Shown here in pieces: positions 34,901 through 47,820 of a DNA stretch of 64,000 bases. Under the pieces are notes generated by a model. The model was not told the DNA's origin. It was given only the letters and a program-made list of their open reading frames with translations, and made no database searches. The stretch's first letter is position 1. The number at the start of each line of letters is the position of its first letter. Both the position numbers and the translations under genes were made by a program. Source of the DNA: Chromobotia macracanthus (taxonomy: Eukaryota; Chordata; Actinopteri; Cypriniformes; Botiidae); NCBI GenBank assembly GCA_036877525.1, contig JAZGTH010000062.1, forward strand, positions 8,678,501 to 8,742,500, written 5' to 3'.

Positions 34901-37784
34901 ATTATTATTGATTTCATAGCATGGTCACACTTTTGTTTTTTTGTTTGCAGGCAGATTGGAGCAGTCATAGGAATCAGCTTTATCTGTCCCAAGAATCCAT
35001 CTGTCTTTGCAAACATGGAGAGGTGTAAGGCATAATTTGACTTTATACATGTATTAACTGCTCCTGTGTATATAGTTTTCCCTACATCAATTTGCAATGC
35101 AGGTTCTTGGTTTGCATTTGTATTTATAAATGGCAGTTTTTTTTCTAATTTTATTTTGGTTTGCTAAAATTTTGGTTTGCTAACTTTATTTCTATAGTTT
35201 TCTCAAGCCTTTGTACTTTATTACCCTGTAATGTTTGACTCCAGCTTTTTCACCTGATCATTGGGAACTTTTTGCCTCTGCTGCATGGTACAGGCATAGG
35301 TAAGCATTTATAAGACAGTAAGCATTTTATGCAATGTTATATGCATGCTCCTGTTTGCTTGCATGCTATTGTTCATTACAACAATTTAATTCTTGCACAT
35401 ATCTTAAAGCTTGGATTTGAGATCATTCGTTCCTCATCTTGTCCCTGTGATTGAGGATGGTTAAATGCAGCCTAGTCTTTGCTTTATTCTTAAGTGTTGC
35501 TATACTTGTTTTACAGTTTTTTTTGGATGAAAGGTGATCCAATTTCTGAACTTATTTTGATGGGATTCCATCAAATCTGGGAAACATGTCTCATCAAAAA
35601 TTTAATTACAGTTCCTGCCCTGTCACCTGCTGACAGTATTGCTTCTACTGAATGGCTAAATCGGTCCACATAATCCATCACCAAGTGTTTGAAAGGTCCT
35701 TCATGTACAGATATATGACCTATTGGTGTTGTTTTCCTTTTGTCATAGCATAGATCTCACATGTACGCAACAATTCTTCTACCATTGCGTACAACTATGG
35801 AGTCCCTTGGAATACCCTTGTTGTTTAATTTTCCTTATTCCGACTTTGTACAATTGTCAAAATCATTTTCATGTAGGATAAGGATGTTTAAAAATTGGTG
35901 CAACAAATATGCCCTTCGTGCGAAGGTCAAATGTTTTGGGAATCTTTTGTCACAAAGATCTCTCAATGGGGCTGTTTTTTTTAGCATAAGCTAAAGTCAC
36001 TACGCAAGCCAATCATTCCTAAAAAGCTCATCATCTGGCCTACTGTTTAGGGTAATAGTGCTTAACTTATGCCTTCTAAGTGAGCAGCTTGTGCAGCTTT
36101 TTTTATCACTGGTCTTAAATCCTGTTTCCCAGTTCTTCCCTGCTATAATATATATATATATATATATAATGTGGCACAGAATCATTTACATTAAACCATC
36201 TCTGTATGAACTAATTTTCTGTTATTTTTATGGCTGTTCCCTGTTACCTATTATTGTGAGATCATTTTAAGTTTTTAACTTTTTAGTTCCTTTTAGCCAT
36301 TCCTTTTCTATGTCTCCATTTTTTGGAGGATCATATTCCATCGTTCAGTGAAATCCTGCCTTGGGGGATCAGTGCTTGAATCTATTAATTGCCTGTCTCA
36401 CATCTTCCTCTATTTGTCCCATCCAGTACACATTTGTTTTTGGCTCAGAGATCATCATTATTTGGGTTCTCGTCATGTCTACATACACCTTTTTGCAGAA
36501 CACTAAATTTTACACATTTATAGATCACAATAACTGGATTATTATTATTATTGATTTCATAGCATGGTCACACTTTTGTTTTTTTGTTTGCAGGCAGATT
36601 GGAGCAGTCATAGGAATCAGCTTTATCTGTCCCAAGAATCCATCTGTCTTTGCAAACATGGAGAGGTGTAAGGCATAATTTGACTTTATACATGTATTAA
36701 CTGCTCCTGTGTATATAGTTTTCCCTACATCAATTTGCAATGCAGGTTCTTGGTTTGCATTTGTATTTATAAATGGCAGTTTTTTTTCTAATTTTATTTT
36801 GGTTTGCTAAAATTTTGGTTTGCTAACTTTATTTCTATAGTTTTCTCAAGCCTTTGTACTTTATTACCCTGTAATGTTTGACTCCAGCTTTTTCACCTGA
36901 TCATTGGGAACTTTTTGCCTCTGCTGCATGGTACAGGCATAGGTAAGCATTTATAAGACAGTAAGCATTTTATGCAATGTTATATGCATGCTCCTGTTTG
37001 CTTGCATGCTATTGTTCATTACAACAATTTAATTCTTGCACATATCTTAAAGCTTGGATTTGAGATCATTCGTTCCTCATCTTGTCCCTGTGATTGAGGA
37101 TGGTTAAATGCAGCCTAGTCTTTGCTTTATTCTTAAGTGTTGCTATACTTGTTTTACAGTTTTTTTTGGATGAAAGGTGATCCAATTTCTGAACTTATTT
37201 TGATGGGATTCCATCAAATCTGGGAAACATGTCTCATCAAAAATTTAATTACAGTTCCTGCCCTGTCACCTGCTGACAGTATTGCTTCTACTGAATGGCT
37301 AAATCGGTCCACATAATCCATCACCAAGTGTTTGAAAGGTCCTTCATGTACAGATATATGACCTATTGGTGTTGTTTTCCTTTTTGTCATAGCATAGATC
37401 TCACATGTACGCAACAATTCTTCTACCATTGCGTACAACTATGGAGTCCCTTGGAATACCCTTGTTGTTTAATTTTCCTTATTCCGACTTTGTACAATTG
37501 TCAAAATCATTTTCATGTAGGATAAGGATGTTTAAAAATTGGTGCAACAAATATGCCCTTCGTGCGAAGGTCAAATGTTTTGGGAATCTTTTGTCACAAA
37601 GATCTCTCAATGGGGCTGTTTTTTTTAGCATAAGCTAAAGTCACTACGCAAGCCAATCATTCCTAAAAAGCTCATCATCTGGCCTACTGTTTAGGGTAAT
37701 AGTGCTTAACTTATGCCTTCTAAGTGAGCAGCTTGTGCAGCTTTTTTTATCACTGGTCTTAAATCCTGTTTCCCAGTTCTTCCC

Positions 37785-37820
<36 letters not shown>

Positions 37821-39436
37821 GTGGCACAGAATCATTTACATTAAACCATCTCTGTATGAACTAATTTTCTGTTATTTTTATGGCTGTTCCCTGTTACCTA
37901 TTATTGTGAGATCATTTTAAGTTTTTAACTTTTTAGTTCCTTTTAGCCATTCCTTTTCTATGTCTCCATTTTTTGGAGGATCATATTCCATCGTTCAGTG
38001 AAATCCTGCCTTGGGGGATCAGTGCTTGAATCTATTAATTGCCTGTCTCACATCTTCCTCTATTTGTCCCATCCAGTACACATTTGTTTTTGGCTCAGAG
38101 ATCATCATTATTTGGGTTCTCGTCATGTCTACATACACCTTTTTGCAGAACACTAAATTTTACACATTTATAGATCACAATAACTGGATTATTATTATTA
38201 TTGATTTCATAGCATGGTCACACTTTGTTTTTTTTGTTTGCAGGCAGATTGGAGCAGTCATAGGAATCAGCTTTATCTGTCCCAAGAATCCATCTGTCTT
38301 TGCAAACATGGAGAGGTGTAAGGCATAATTTGACTTTATACATGTATTAACTGCTCCTGTGTATATAGTTTTCCCTACATCAATTTGCAATGCAGGTTCT
38401 TGGTTTGCATTTGTATTTATAAATGGCAGTTTTTTTTCTAATTTTATTTTGGTTTGCTAAAATTTTGGTTTGCTAACTTTATTTCTATAGTTTTCTCAAG
38501 CCTTTGTACTTTATTACCCTGTAATGTTTGACTCCAGCTTTTTCACCTGATCATTGGGAACTTTTTGCCTCTGCTGCATGGTACAGGCATAGGTAAGCAT
38601 TTATAAGACAGTAAGCATTTTATGCAATGTTATATGCATGCTCCTGTTTGCTTGCATGCTATTGTTCATTACAACAATTTAATTCTTGCACATATCTTAA
38701 AGCTTGGATTTGAGATCATTCGTTCCTCATCTTGTCCCTGTGATTGAGGATGGTTAAATGCAGCCTAGTCTTTGCTTTATTCTTAAGTGTTGCTATACTT
38801 GTTTTACAGTTTTTTTTGGATGAAAGGTGATCCAATTTCTGAACTTATTTTGATGGGATTCCATCAAATCTGGGAAACATGTCTCATCAAAAATTTAATT
38901 ACAGTTCCTGCCCTGTCACCTGCTGACAGTATTGCTTCTACTGAATGGCTAAATCGGTCCACATAATCCATCACCAAGTGTTTGAAAGGTCCTTCATGTA
39001 CAGATATATGACCTATTGGTGTTGTTTTCCTTTTGTCATAGCATAGATCTCACATGTACGCAACAATTCTTCTACCATTGCGTACAACTATGGAGTCCCT
39101 TGGAATACCCTTGTTGTTTAATTTTCCTTATTCCGACTTTGTACAATTGTCAAAATCATTTTCATGTAGGATAAGGATGTTTAAAAATTGGTGCAACAAA
39201 TATGCCCTTCGTGCGAAGGTCAAATGTTTTGGGAATCTTTTGTCACAAAGATCTCTCAATGGGGCTGTTTTTTTTAGCATAAGCTAAAGTCACTACGCAA
39301 GCCAATCATTCCTAAAAAATCTCATCATCTGGCCTACTGTTTAGGGTAATAGTGCTTAACTTATGCCTTCTAAGTGAGCAGCTTGTGCAGCTTTTTTTAT
39401 CACTGGTCTTAAATCCTGTTTCCCAGTTCTTCCCTG

Positions 39437-39478
<42 letters not shown>

Positions 39479-41092
39479 TGGCACAGAATCATTTACATTA
39501 AACCATCTCTGTATGAACTAATTTTCTGTTATTTTTATGGCTGTTCCCTGTTACCTATTATTGTGAGATCATTTTAAGTTTTTAACTTTTTAGTTCCTTT
39601 TAGCCATTCCTTTTCTATGTCTCCATTTTTTGGAGGATCATATTCCATCGTTCAGTGAAATCCTGCCTTGGGGGATCAGTGCTTGAATCTATTAATTGCC
39701 TGTCTCACATCTTCCTCTATTTGTCCCATCCAGTACACATTTGTTTTTGGCTCAGAGATCATCATTATTTGGGTTCTCGTCATGTCTACATACACCTTTT
39801 TGCAGAACACTAAATTTTACACATTTATAGATCACAATAACTGGATTATTATTATTATTGATTTCATAGCATGGTCACACTTTTGTTTTTTTGTTTGCAG
39901 GCAGATTGGAGCAGTCATAGGAATCAGCTTTATCTGTCCCAAGAATCCATCTGTCTTTGCAAACATGGAGAGGTGTAAGGCATAATTTGACTTTATACAT
40001 GTATTAACTGCTCCTGTGTATATAGTTTTCCCTACATCAATTTGCAATGCAGGTTCTTGGTTTGCATTTGTATTTATAAATGGCAGTTTTTTTTTCTAAT
40101 TTTATTTTGGTTTGCTAAAATTTTGGTTTGCTAACTTTATTTCTATAGTTTTCTCAAGCCTTTGTACTTTATTACCCTGTAATGTTTGACTCCAGCTTTT
40201 TCACCTGATCATTGGGAACTTTTTGCCTCTGCTGCATGGTACAGGCATAGGTAAGCATTTATAAGACAGTAAGCATTTTATGCAATGTTATATGCATGCT
40301 CCTGTTTGCTTGCATGCTATTGTTCATTACAACAATTTAATTCTTGCACATATCTTAAAGCTTGGATTTGAGATCATTCGTTCCTCATCTTGTCCCTGTG
40401 ATTGAGGATGGTTAAATGCAGCCTAGTCTTTGCTTTATTCTTAAGTGTTGCTATACTTGTTTTACAGTTTTTTTTGGATGAAAGGTGATCCAATTTCTGA
40501 ACTTATTTTGATGGGATTCCATCAAATCTGGGAAACATGTCTCATCAAAAATTTAATTACAGTTCCTGCCCTGTCACCTGCTGACAGTATTGCTTCTACT
40601 GAATGGCTAAATCGGTCCACATAATCCATCACCAAGTGTTTGAAAGGTCCTTCATGTACAGATATATGACCTATTGGTGTTGTTTTCCTTTTTGTCATAG
40701 CATAGATCTCACATGTACGCAACAATTCTTCTACCATTGCGTACAACTATGGAGTCCCTTGGAATACCCTTGTTGTTTAATTTTCCTTATTCCGACTTTG
40801 TACAATTGTCAAAATCATTTTCATGTAGGATAAGGATGTTTAAAAATTGGTGCAACAAATATGCCCTTCGTGCGAAGGTCAAATGTTTTGGGAATCTTTT
40901 GTCACAAAGATCTCTCAATGGGGCTGTTTTTTTTAGCATAAGCTAAAGTCACTACGCAAGCCAATCATTCCTAAAAATCTCATCATCTGGCCTACTGTTT
41001 AGGGTAATAGTGCTTAACTTATGCCTTCTAAGTGAGCAGCTTGTGCAGCTTTTTTTATCACTGGTCTTAAATCCTGTTTCCCAGTTCTTCCC

Positions 41093-41095
<3 letters not shown>

Positions 41096-41137
<42 letters not shown>
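41096..41137. repeat. (TA)n tract in array 2 units
   Basis: A TA microsatellite in every copy. Approximate tract lengths in order are 26, 26, 27, 33, 38, 42, 42, 42 and 40 bases (starting near 32860, 34502, 36144, 37788, 39438, 41096, 42753, 44412 and 46066). The copy 3 and copy 5 tracts are interrupted or have altered edges. Confidence 0.95.
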
Positions 41138-41140
<3 letters not shown>

Positions 41141-42749
41141 GCACAGAATCATTTACATTAAACCATCTCTGTATGAACTAATTTTCTGTTATTTTTATGG
41201 CTGTTCCCTGTTACCTATTATTGTGAGATCATTTTAAGTTTTTAACTTTTTAGTTCCTTTTAGCCATTCCTTTTCTATGTCTCCATTTTTTGGAGGATCA
41301 TATTCCATCGTTCAGTGAAATCCTGCCTTGGGGGATCAGTGCTTGAATCTATTAATTGCCTGTCTCACATCTTCCTCTATTTGTCCCATCCAGTACACAT
41401 TTGTTTTTGGCTCAGAGATCATCATTATTTGGGTTCTCGTCATGTCTACATACACCTTTTGCAGAACACTAAATTTTACACATTTATAGATCACAATAAC
41501 TGGATTATTATTATTATTGATTTCATAGCATGGTCACACTTTTGTTTTTTTGTTTGCAGGCAGATTGGAGCAGTCATAGGAATCAGCTTTATCTGTCCCA
41601 AGAATCCATCTGTCTTTGCAAACATGGAGAGGTGTAAGGCATAATTTGACTTTATACATGTATTAACTGCTCCTGTGTATATAGTTTTCCCTACATCAAT
41701 TTGCAATGCAGGTTCTTGGTTTGCATTTGTATTTATAAATGGCAGTTTTTTTTCTAATTTTATTTTGGTTTGCTAAAATTTTGGTTTGCTAACTTTATTT
41801 CTATAGTTTTCTCAAGCCTTTGTACTTTATTACCCTGTAATGTTTGACTCCAGCTTTTTCACCTGATCATTGGGAACTTTTTGCCTCTGCTGCATGGTAC
41901 AGGCATAGGTAAGCATTTATAAGACAGTAAGCATTTTATGCAATGTTATATGCATGCTCCTGTTTGCTTGCATGCTATTGTTCATTACAACAATTTAATT
42001 CTTGCACATATCTTAAAGCTTGGATTTGAGATCATTCGTTCCTCATCTTGTCCCTGTGATTGAGGATGGTTAAATGCAGCCTAGTCTTTGCTTTATTCTT
42101 AAGTGTTGCTATACTTGTTTTACAGTTTTTTTTGGATGAAAGGTGATCCAATTTCTGAACTTATTTTGATGGGATTCCATCAAATCTGGGAAACATGTCT
42201 CATCAAAAATTTAATTACAGTTCCTGCCCTGTCACCTGCTGACAGTATTGCTTCTACTGAATGGCTAAATCGGTCCACATAATCCATCACCAAGTGTTTG
42301 AAAGGTCCTTCATGTACAGATATATGACCTATTGGTGTTGTTTTCCTTTTGTCATAGCATAGATCTCACATGTACGCAACAATTCTTCTACCATTGCGTA
42401 CAACTATGGAGTCCCTTGGAATACCCTTGTTGTTTAATTTTCCTTATTCCGACTTTGTACAATTGTCAAAATCATTTTCATGTAGGATAAGGATGTTTAA
42501 AAATTGGTGCAACAAATATGCCCTTCGTGCGAAGGTCAAATGTTTTGGGAATCTTTTGTCACAAAGATCTCTCAATGGGGCTGTTTTTTTTAGCATAAGC
42601 TAAAGTCACTACGCAAGCCAATCATTCCTAAAAATCTCATCATCTGGCCTACTGTTTAGGGTAATAGTGCTTAACTTATGCCTTCTAAGTGAGCAGCTTG
42701 TGCAGCTTTTTTTATCACTGGTCTTAAATCCTGTTTCCCAGTTCTTCCC

Positions 42750-42797
<48 letters not shown>

Positions 42798-43837
42798 GCA
42801 CAGAATCATTTACATTAAACCATCTCTGTATGAACTAATTTTCTGTTATTTTTATGGCTGTTCCCTGTTACCTATTATTGTGAGATCATTTTAAGTTTTT
42901 AACTTTTTAGTTCCTTTTAGCCATTCCTTTTCTATGTCTCCATTTTTTGGAGGATCATATTCCATCGTTCAGTGAAATCCTGCCTTGGGGGATCAGTGCT
43001 TGAATCTATTAATTGCCTGTCTCACATCTTCCTCTATTTGTCCCATCCAGTACACATTTGTTTTTGGCTCAGAGATCATCATTATTTGGGTTCTCGTCAT
43101 GTCTACATACACCTTTTGCAGAACACTAAATTTTACACATTTATAGATCACAATAACTGGATTATTATTATTATTGATTTCATAGCATGGTCACACTTTT
43201 GTTTTTTTGTTTGCAGGCAGATTGGAGCAGTCATAGGAATCAGCTTTATCTGTCCCAAGAATCCATCTGTCTTTGCAAACATGGAGAGGTGTAAGGCATA
43301 ATTTGACTTTATACATGTATTAACTGCTCCTGTGTATATAGTTTTCCCTACATCAATTTGCAATGCAGGTTCTTGGTTTGCATTTGTATTTATAAATGGC
43401 AGTTTTTTTTCTAATTTTATTTTGGTTTGCTAAAATTTTGGTTTGCTAACTTTATTTCTATAGTTTTCTCAAGCCTTTGTACTTTATTACCCTGTAATGT
43501 TTGACTCCAGCTTTTTCACCTGATCATTGGGAACTTTTTGCCTCTGCTGCATGGTACAGGCATAGGTAAGCATTTATAAGACAGTAAGCATTTTATGCAA
43601 TGTTATATGCATGCTCCTGTTTGCTTGCATGCTATTGTTCATTACAACAATTTAATTCTTGCACATATCTTAAAGCTTGGATTTGAGATCATTCGTTCCT
43701 CATCTTGTCCCTGTGATTGAGGATGGTTAAATGCAGCCTAGTCTTTGCTTTATTCTTAAGTGTTGCTATACTTGTTTTACAGTTTTTTTTTGGATGAAAG
43801 GTGATCCAATTTCTGAACTTATTTTGATGGGATTCCA

Positions 43838-44062
43838 TCAAATCTGGGAAACATGTCTCATCAAAAATTTAATTACAGTTCCTGCCCTGTCACCTGCTGA
43901 CAGTATTGCTTCTACTGAATGGCTAAATCGGTCCACATAATCCATCACCAAGTGTTTGAAAGGTCCTTCATGTACAGATATATGACCTATTGGTGTTGTT
44001 TTCCTTTTTGTCATAGCATAGATCTCACATGTACGCAACAATTCTTCTACCATTGCGTACAA
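43838..44062 (-). pseudogene. pol: Retroviral integrase fragment in array 2 unit
   Basis: The - strand frame reads ELLRTCEIYAMTKRKTTPIG, then EGPFKHLVMDYVDRFSHSVEA. This is the end of the integrase zinc-binding region (a C-x-x-C remnant changed to CEIY) running into the start of the catalytic core. Compared with the family pattern, sequence between the first core strand and the D-R-F-S block is missing, so the core is internally deleted. The frame is open in copies 1, 4, 6 and 8 (32286-32510, 37214-37438, 40522-40746, 43838-44062) and shifted by a 1-base T-tract change in the other five. RT and RNase H are not recognisable between protease and integrase. Confidence 0.7.
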
Positions 44063-44408
44063 CTATGGAGTCCCTTGGAATACCCTTGTTGTTTAATTTT
44101 CCTTATTCCGACTTTGTACAATTGTCAAAATCATTTTCATGTAGGATAAGGATGTTTAAAAATTGGTGCAACAAATATGCCCTTCGTGCGAAGGTCAAAT
44201 GTTTTGGGAATCTTTTGTCACAAAGATCTCTCAATGGGGCTGTTTTTTTTAGCATAAGCTAAAGTCACTACGCAAGCCAATCATTCCTAAAAATCTCATC
44301 ATCTGGCCTACTGTTTAGGGTAATAGTGCTTAACTTATGCCTTCTAAGTGAGCAGCTTGTGCAGCTTTTTTTATCACTGGTCTTAAATCCTGTTTCCCAG
44401 TTCTTCCC

Positions 44409-44456
<48 letters not shown>

Positions 44457-46062
44457 GCACAGAATCATTTACATTAAACCATCTCTGTATGAACTAATTT
44501 TCTGTTATTTTTATGGCTGTTCCCTGTTACCTATTATTGTGAGATCATTTTAAGTTTTTAACTTTTTAGTTCCTTTTAGCCATTCCTTTTCTATGTCTCC
44601 ATTTTTTGGAGGATCATATTCCATCGTTCAGTGAAATCCTGCCTTGGGGGATCAGTGCTTGAATCTATTAATTGCCTGTCTCACATCTTCCTCTATTTGT
44701 CCCATCCAGTACACATTTGTTTTTGGCTCAGAGATCATCATTATTTGGGTTCTCGTCATGTCTACATACACCTTTTGCAGAACACTAAATTTTACACATT
44801 TATAGATCACAATAACTGGATTATTATTATTATTGATTTCATAGCATGGTCACACTTTTGTTTTTTTGTTTGCAGGCAGATTGGAGCAGTCATAGGAATC
44901 AGCTTTATCTGTCCCAAGAATCCATCTGTCTTTGCAAACATGGAGAGGTGTAAGGCATAATTTGACTTTATACATGTATTAACTGCTCCTGTGTATATAG
45001 TTTTCCCTACATCAATTTGCAATGCAGGTTCTTGGTTTGCATTTGTATTTATAAATGGCAGTTTTTTTTCTAATTTTTTGGTTTGCTAAAATTTTGGTTT
45101 GCTAACTTTATTTCTATAGTTTTCTCAAGCCTTTGTACTTTATTACCCTGTAATGTTTGACTCCAGCTTTTTCACCTGATCATTGGGAACTTTTTGCCTC
45201 TGCTGCATGGTACAGGCATAGGTAAGCATTTATAAGACAGTAAGCATTTTATGCAATGTTATATGCATGCTCCTGTTTGCTTGCATGCTATTGTTCATTA
45301 CAACAATTTAATTCTTGCACATATCTTAAAGCTTGGATTTGAGATCATTCGTTCCTCATCTTGTCCCTGTGATTGAGGATGGTTAAATGCAGCCTAGTCT
45401 TTGCTTTATTCTTAAGTGTTGCTATACTTGTTTTACAGTTTTTTTTGGATGAAAGGTGATCCAATTTCTGAACTTATTTTGATGGGATTCCATCAAATCT
45501 GGGAAACATGTCTCATCAAAAATTTAATTACAGTTCCTGCCCTGTCACCTGCTGACAGTATTGCTTCTACTGAATGGCTAAATCGGTCCACATAATCCAT
45601 CACCAAGTGTTTGAAAGGTCCTTCATGTACAGATATATGACCTATTGGTGTTGTTTTCCTTTTGTCATAGCATAGATCTCACATGTACGCAACAATTCTT
45701 CTACCATTGCGTACAACTATGGAGTCCCTTGGAATACCCTTGTTGTTTAATTTTCCTTATTCCGACTTTGTACAATTGTCAAAATCATTTTCATGTAGGA
45801 TAAGGATGTTTAAAAATTGGTGCAACAAATATGCCCTTCGTGCGAAGGTCAAATGTTTTGGGAATCTTTTGTCACAAAGATCTCTCAATGGGGCTGTTTT
45901 TTTTAGCATAAGCTAAAGTCACTACGCAAGCCAATCATTCCTAAAAAGCTCATCATCTGGCCTACTGTTTAGGGTAATAGTGCTTAACTTATGCCTTCTA
46001 AGTGAGCAGCTTGTGCAGCTTTTTTTATCACTGGTCTTAAATCCTGTTTCCCAGTTCTTCCC

Positions 46063-46108
<46 letters not shown>

Positions 46109-46458
46109 GCACAGAATCATTTACATTAAACCATCTCTGTATGAACTAATTTTCTGTTATTTTTATGGCTGTTCCCTGTTACCTATTATTGTGAGATCAT
46201 TTTAAGTTTTTAACTTTTTAGTTCCTTTTAGCCATTCCTTTTCTATGTCTCCATTTTTTGGAGGATCATATTCCATCGTTCAGTGAAATCCTGCCTTGGG
46301 GGATCAGTGCTTGAATCTATTAATTGCCTGTCTCACATCTTCCTCTATTTGTCCCATCCAGTACACATTTGTTTTTGGCTCAGAGATCATCATTATTTGG
46401 GTTCTCGTCATGTCTACATACACCTTTTGCAGAACACTAAATTTTACACATTTATAGA

Positions 46459-46683
46459 TCACAATAACTGGATTATTATTATTATTGATTTCATAGCATG
46501 GTCACACTTTTGTTTTTTTGTTTGCAGGCAGATTGGAGCAGTCATAGGAATCAGCTTTATCTGTCCCAAGAATCCATCTGTCTTTGCAAACATGGAGAGG
46601 TGTAAGGCATAATTTGACTTTATACATGTATTAACTGCTCCTGTGTATATAGTTTTCCCTACATCAATTTGCAATGCAGGTTC
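46459..46683 (-). pseudogene. pol: Retroviral protease fragment in array 2 unit (nine copies)
   Basis: The - strand frame contains a retropepsin-like active-site context, T-I-Y-T-G-A, where functional enzymes have Asp-Thr-Gly-Ala. It continues VNTCIKSNYALHLS and GFLGQIKLIPMTAPICLQ, which has the G-F-x-G and P-x-T-x-P spacing of fish retroviral proteases. The catalytic Asp is Tyr (codon 46645-46647 in this copy). The frame then runs out of retroviral similarity. The same frame is intact at 33240-33455, 34882-35097, 36525-36740, 38175-38390, 39832-40047, 41491-41706, 43148-43363 and 44807-45022. Because the defect is in every copy, the protease was dead before amplification. Confidence 0.65.
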
Positions 46684-46714
46684 TTGGTTTGCATTTGTAT
46701 TTATAAATGGCAGT

Positions 46715-47820
46715 TGAGTCTGCCCTATAGGATGCTCTGGGCATCCCTAGTATTCTTGATTTGGGCCTCCCAAGGGGTTCACAAGACGGTGCCTGCCAAC
46801 CCTGGTTGCCATAAATTGGTAGGGCAGTCGCTTTTGTTGTCCCGGCTATCCACATCCCCAACACACTCCTGGAGGAAAATTTATAGTTCTCTCTCTTCCG
46901 CTGCTTGTGCTTGTGGAGTTTGTTGTGAAGCATTTACAGAAGTCATTTGGATACGATCTTCTTCCTTTACAACTGCTTGAGTCTTTAATGTTTGGCTGTT
47001 AGTATGTAAACCATAGTTCTTGCTCTTGATTTTTTAGCTTTTTATATTTTTTTCTGTACAGTTCCACAGCATACATGGTCGCAAAACTCTTTGTGTGGCT
47101 TGGAGTTCAGACTGAATACATCTAACATACTCTTTACAGCTTGTGGCATGGCTTCCATTACAGTATTTCTGAACAATGTAACCATTAGAGGGTCTCCTTC
47201 TGGATTCCCGTTAGTCTCTTGCTTCCATCTTTTCAATCGTCTATAAACATAGTGACTGGGTATTTAGCACGTAGTGCTTGCCACACCGCGGGGTTGTATA
47301 CATTAAAAGTAGTAGTGTCTATATAATGTGTAATTTGAGTCTACAGCTCTACAGAGTCTACAGAGTCTAAGCTCTCTCTAAGCTTGAAGGATTTCTTCCA
47401 TTTTTGCTAGGGGTGTTTTGACATCTTCCACAGCTAAAACTTGCCCAAAGTTTCTTCATCAAATACACTAATCCATTTCCCAGCCCCCTCGTGTATGTTA
47501 CCTTGTGTATGAGGTGAGCGACCAGCACTTCAAAATCCTGCAAAGCCCAGGGTATGTATTGGCACTGTGCTCCTTTAATTAAAAAAGATAATTGTTTAAC
47601 CAGCGGTCTATGCCATCCCTTCTCGTGACCACCTTCATTCATCAGATAAGGTCTCTTTTTCGTCTTCTTCCACTCCACTTTCTAGAAATCCACTCCGTCT
47701 TCTTAATACTCTATCTGTTTCATCCACAAACCTTCTGTTCAACTCTGCCTCTAATAACCTTGCTTCAACTTCAATTTCCTCTTCTTTTCATCTGGTATAT
47801 TGTATTATTATATTCGCCAA
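46715..47820 (-). pseudogene. gag: Endogenous retrovirus gag fossil
   Basis: Read on the - strand. 47800-47640 has an acidic stretch (EEEIEVEARLLEAELNRRF) resembling the N-terminal gag region. 47678-47367 includes PWALQDFEVLVAHLI, capsid-like. 47236-47042 includes NPEGDPLMVTLFRNTVMEA and HKEFCDHV, strongly like the capsid C-terminal end of fish retroviruses. 46850-46800 has C-W-G-C-G-x-P-G, with a later C-P in another frame, a broken CX2CX4HX4C zinc knuckle, followed by the GNQGWQAP linker. Stops and frameshifts separate the blocks. The order (gag, then protease and integrase in the adjoining array) matches one - strand provirus. Confidence 0.7.

Larger units (their letters stand above)
31912..46714 (-). 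repeat. Tandem array 2: 9 copies of a 1.61-1.66 kb retrovirus-derived unit
   Basis: Using aaattttggtttgctaac as landmark, copies begin at 31912, 33525, 35167, 36810, 38460, 40118, 41776, 43433 and 45088; the last stops at 46714. Copies differ mainly in a (TA)n tract and in homopolymer lengths. Copy 1 is the most distinct: it lacks a 17-18-bp duplication (aagcatttataagacagt) and has gcaaattgg where the others have gcagattgg. On the - strand each copy has a retroviral protease fragment, then a TA tract, then an integrase fragment. The + strand ORFs (for example 105 aa at 33076-33393) are shadows. The array abuts a gag fossil of the same orientation. Confidence 0.95.

Noticed and set aside
33076..46612. 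+ strand 105-109-aa ORFs in array 2, which include a splice-acceptor-like tttgtttgcag
   Set aside because: They overlap the - strand protease fragment, which has recognisable retroviral spacing. The hydrophobic + strand product has no family and the acceptor has no matching donor context.
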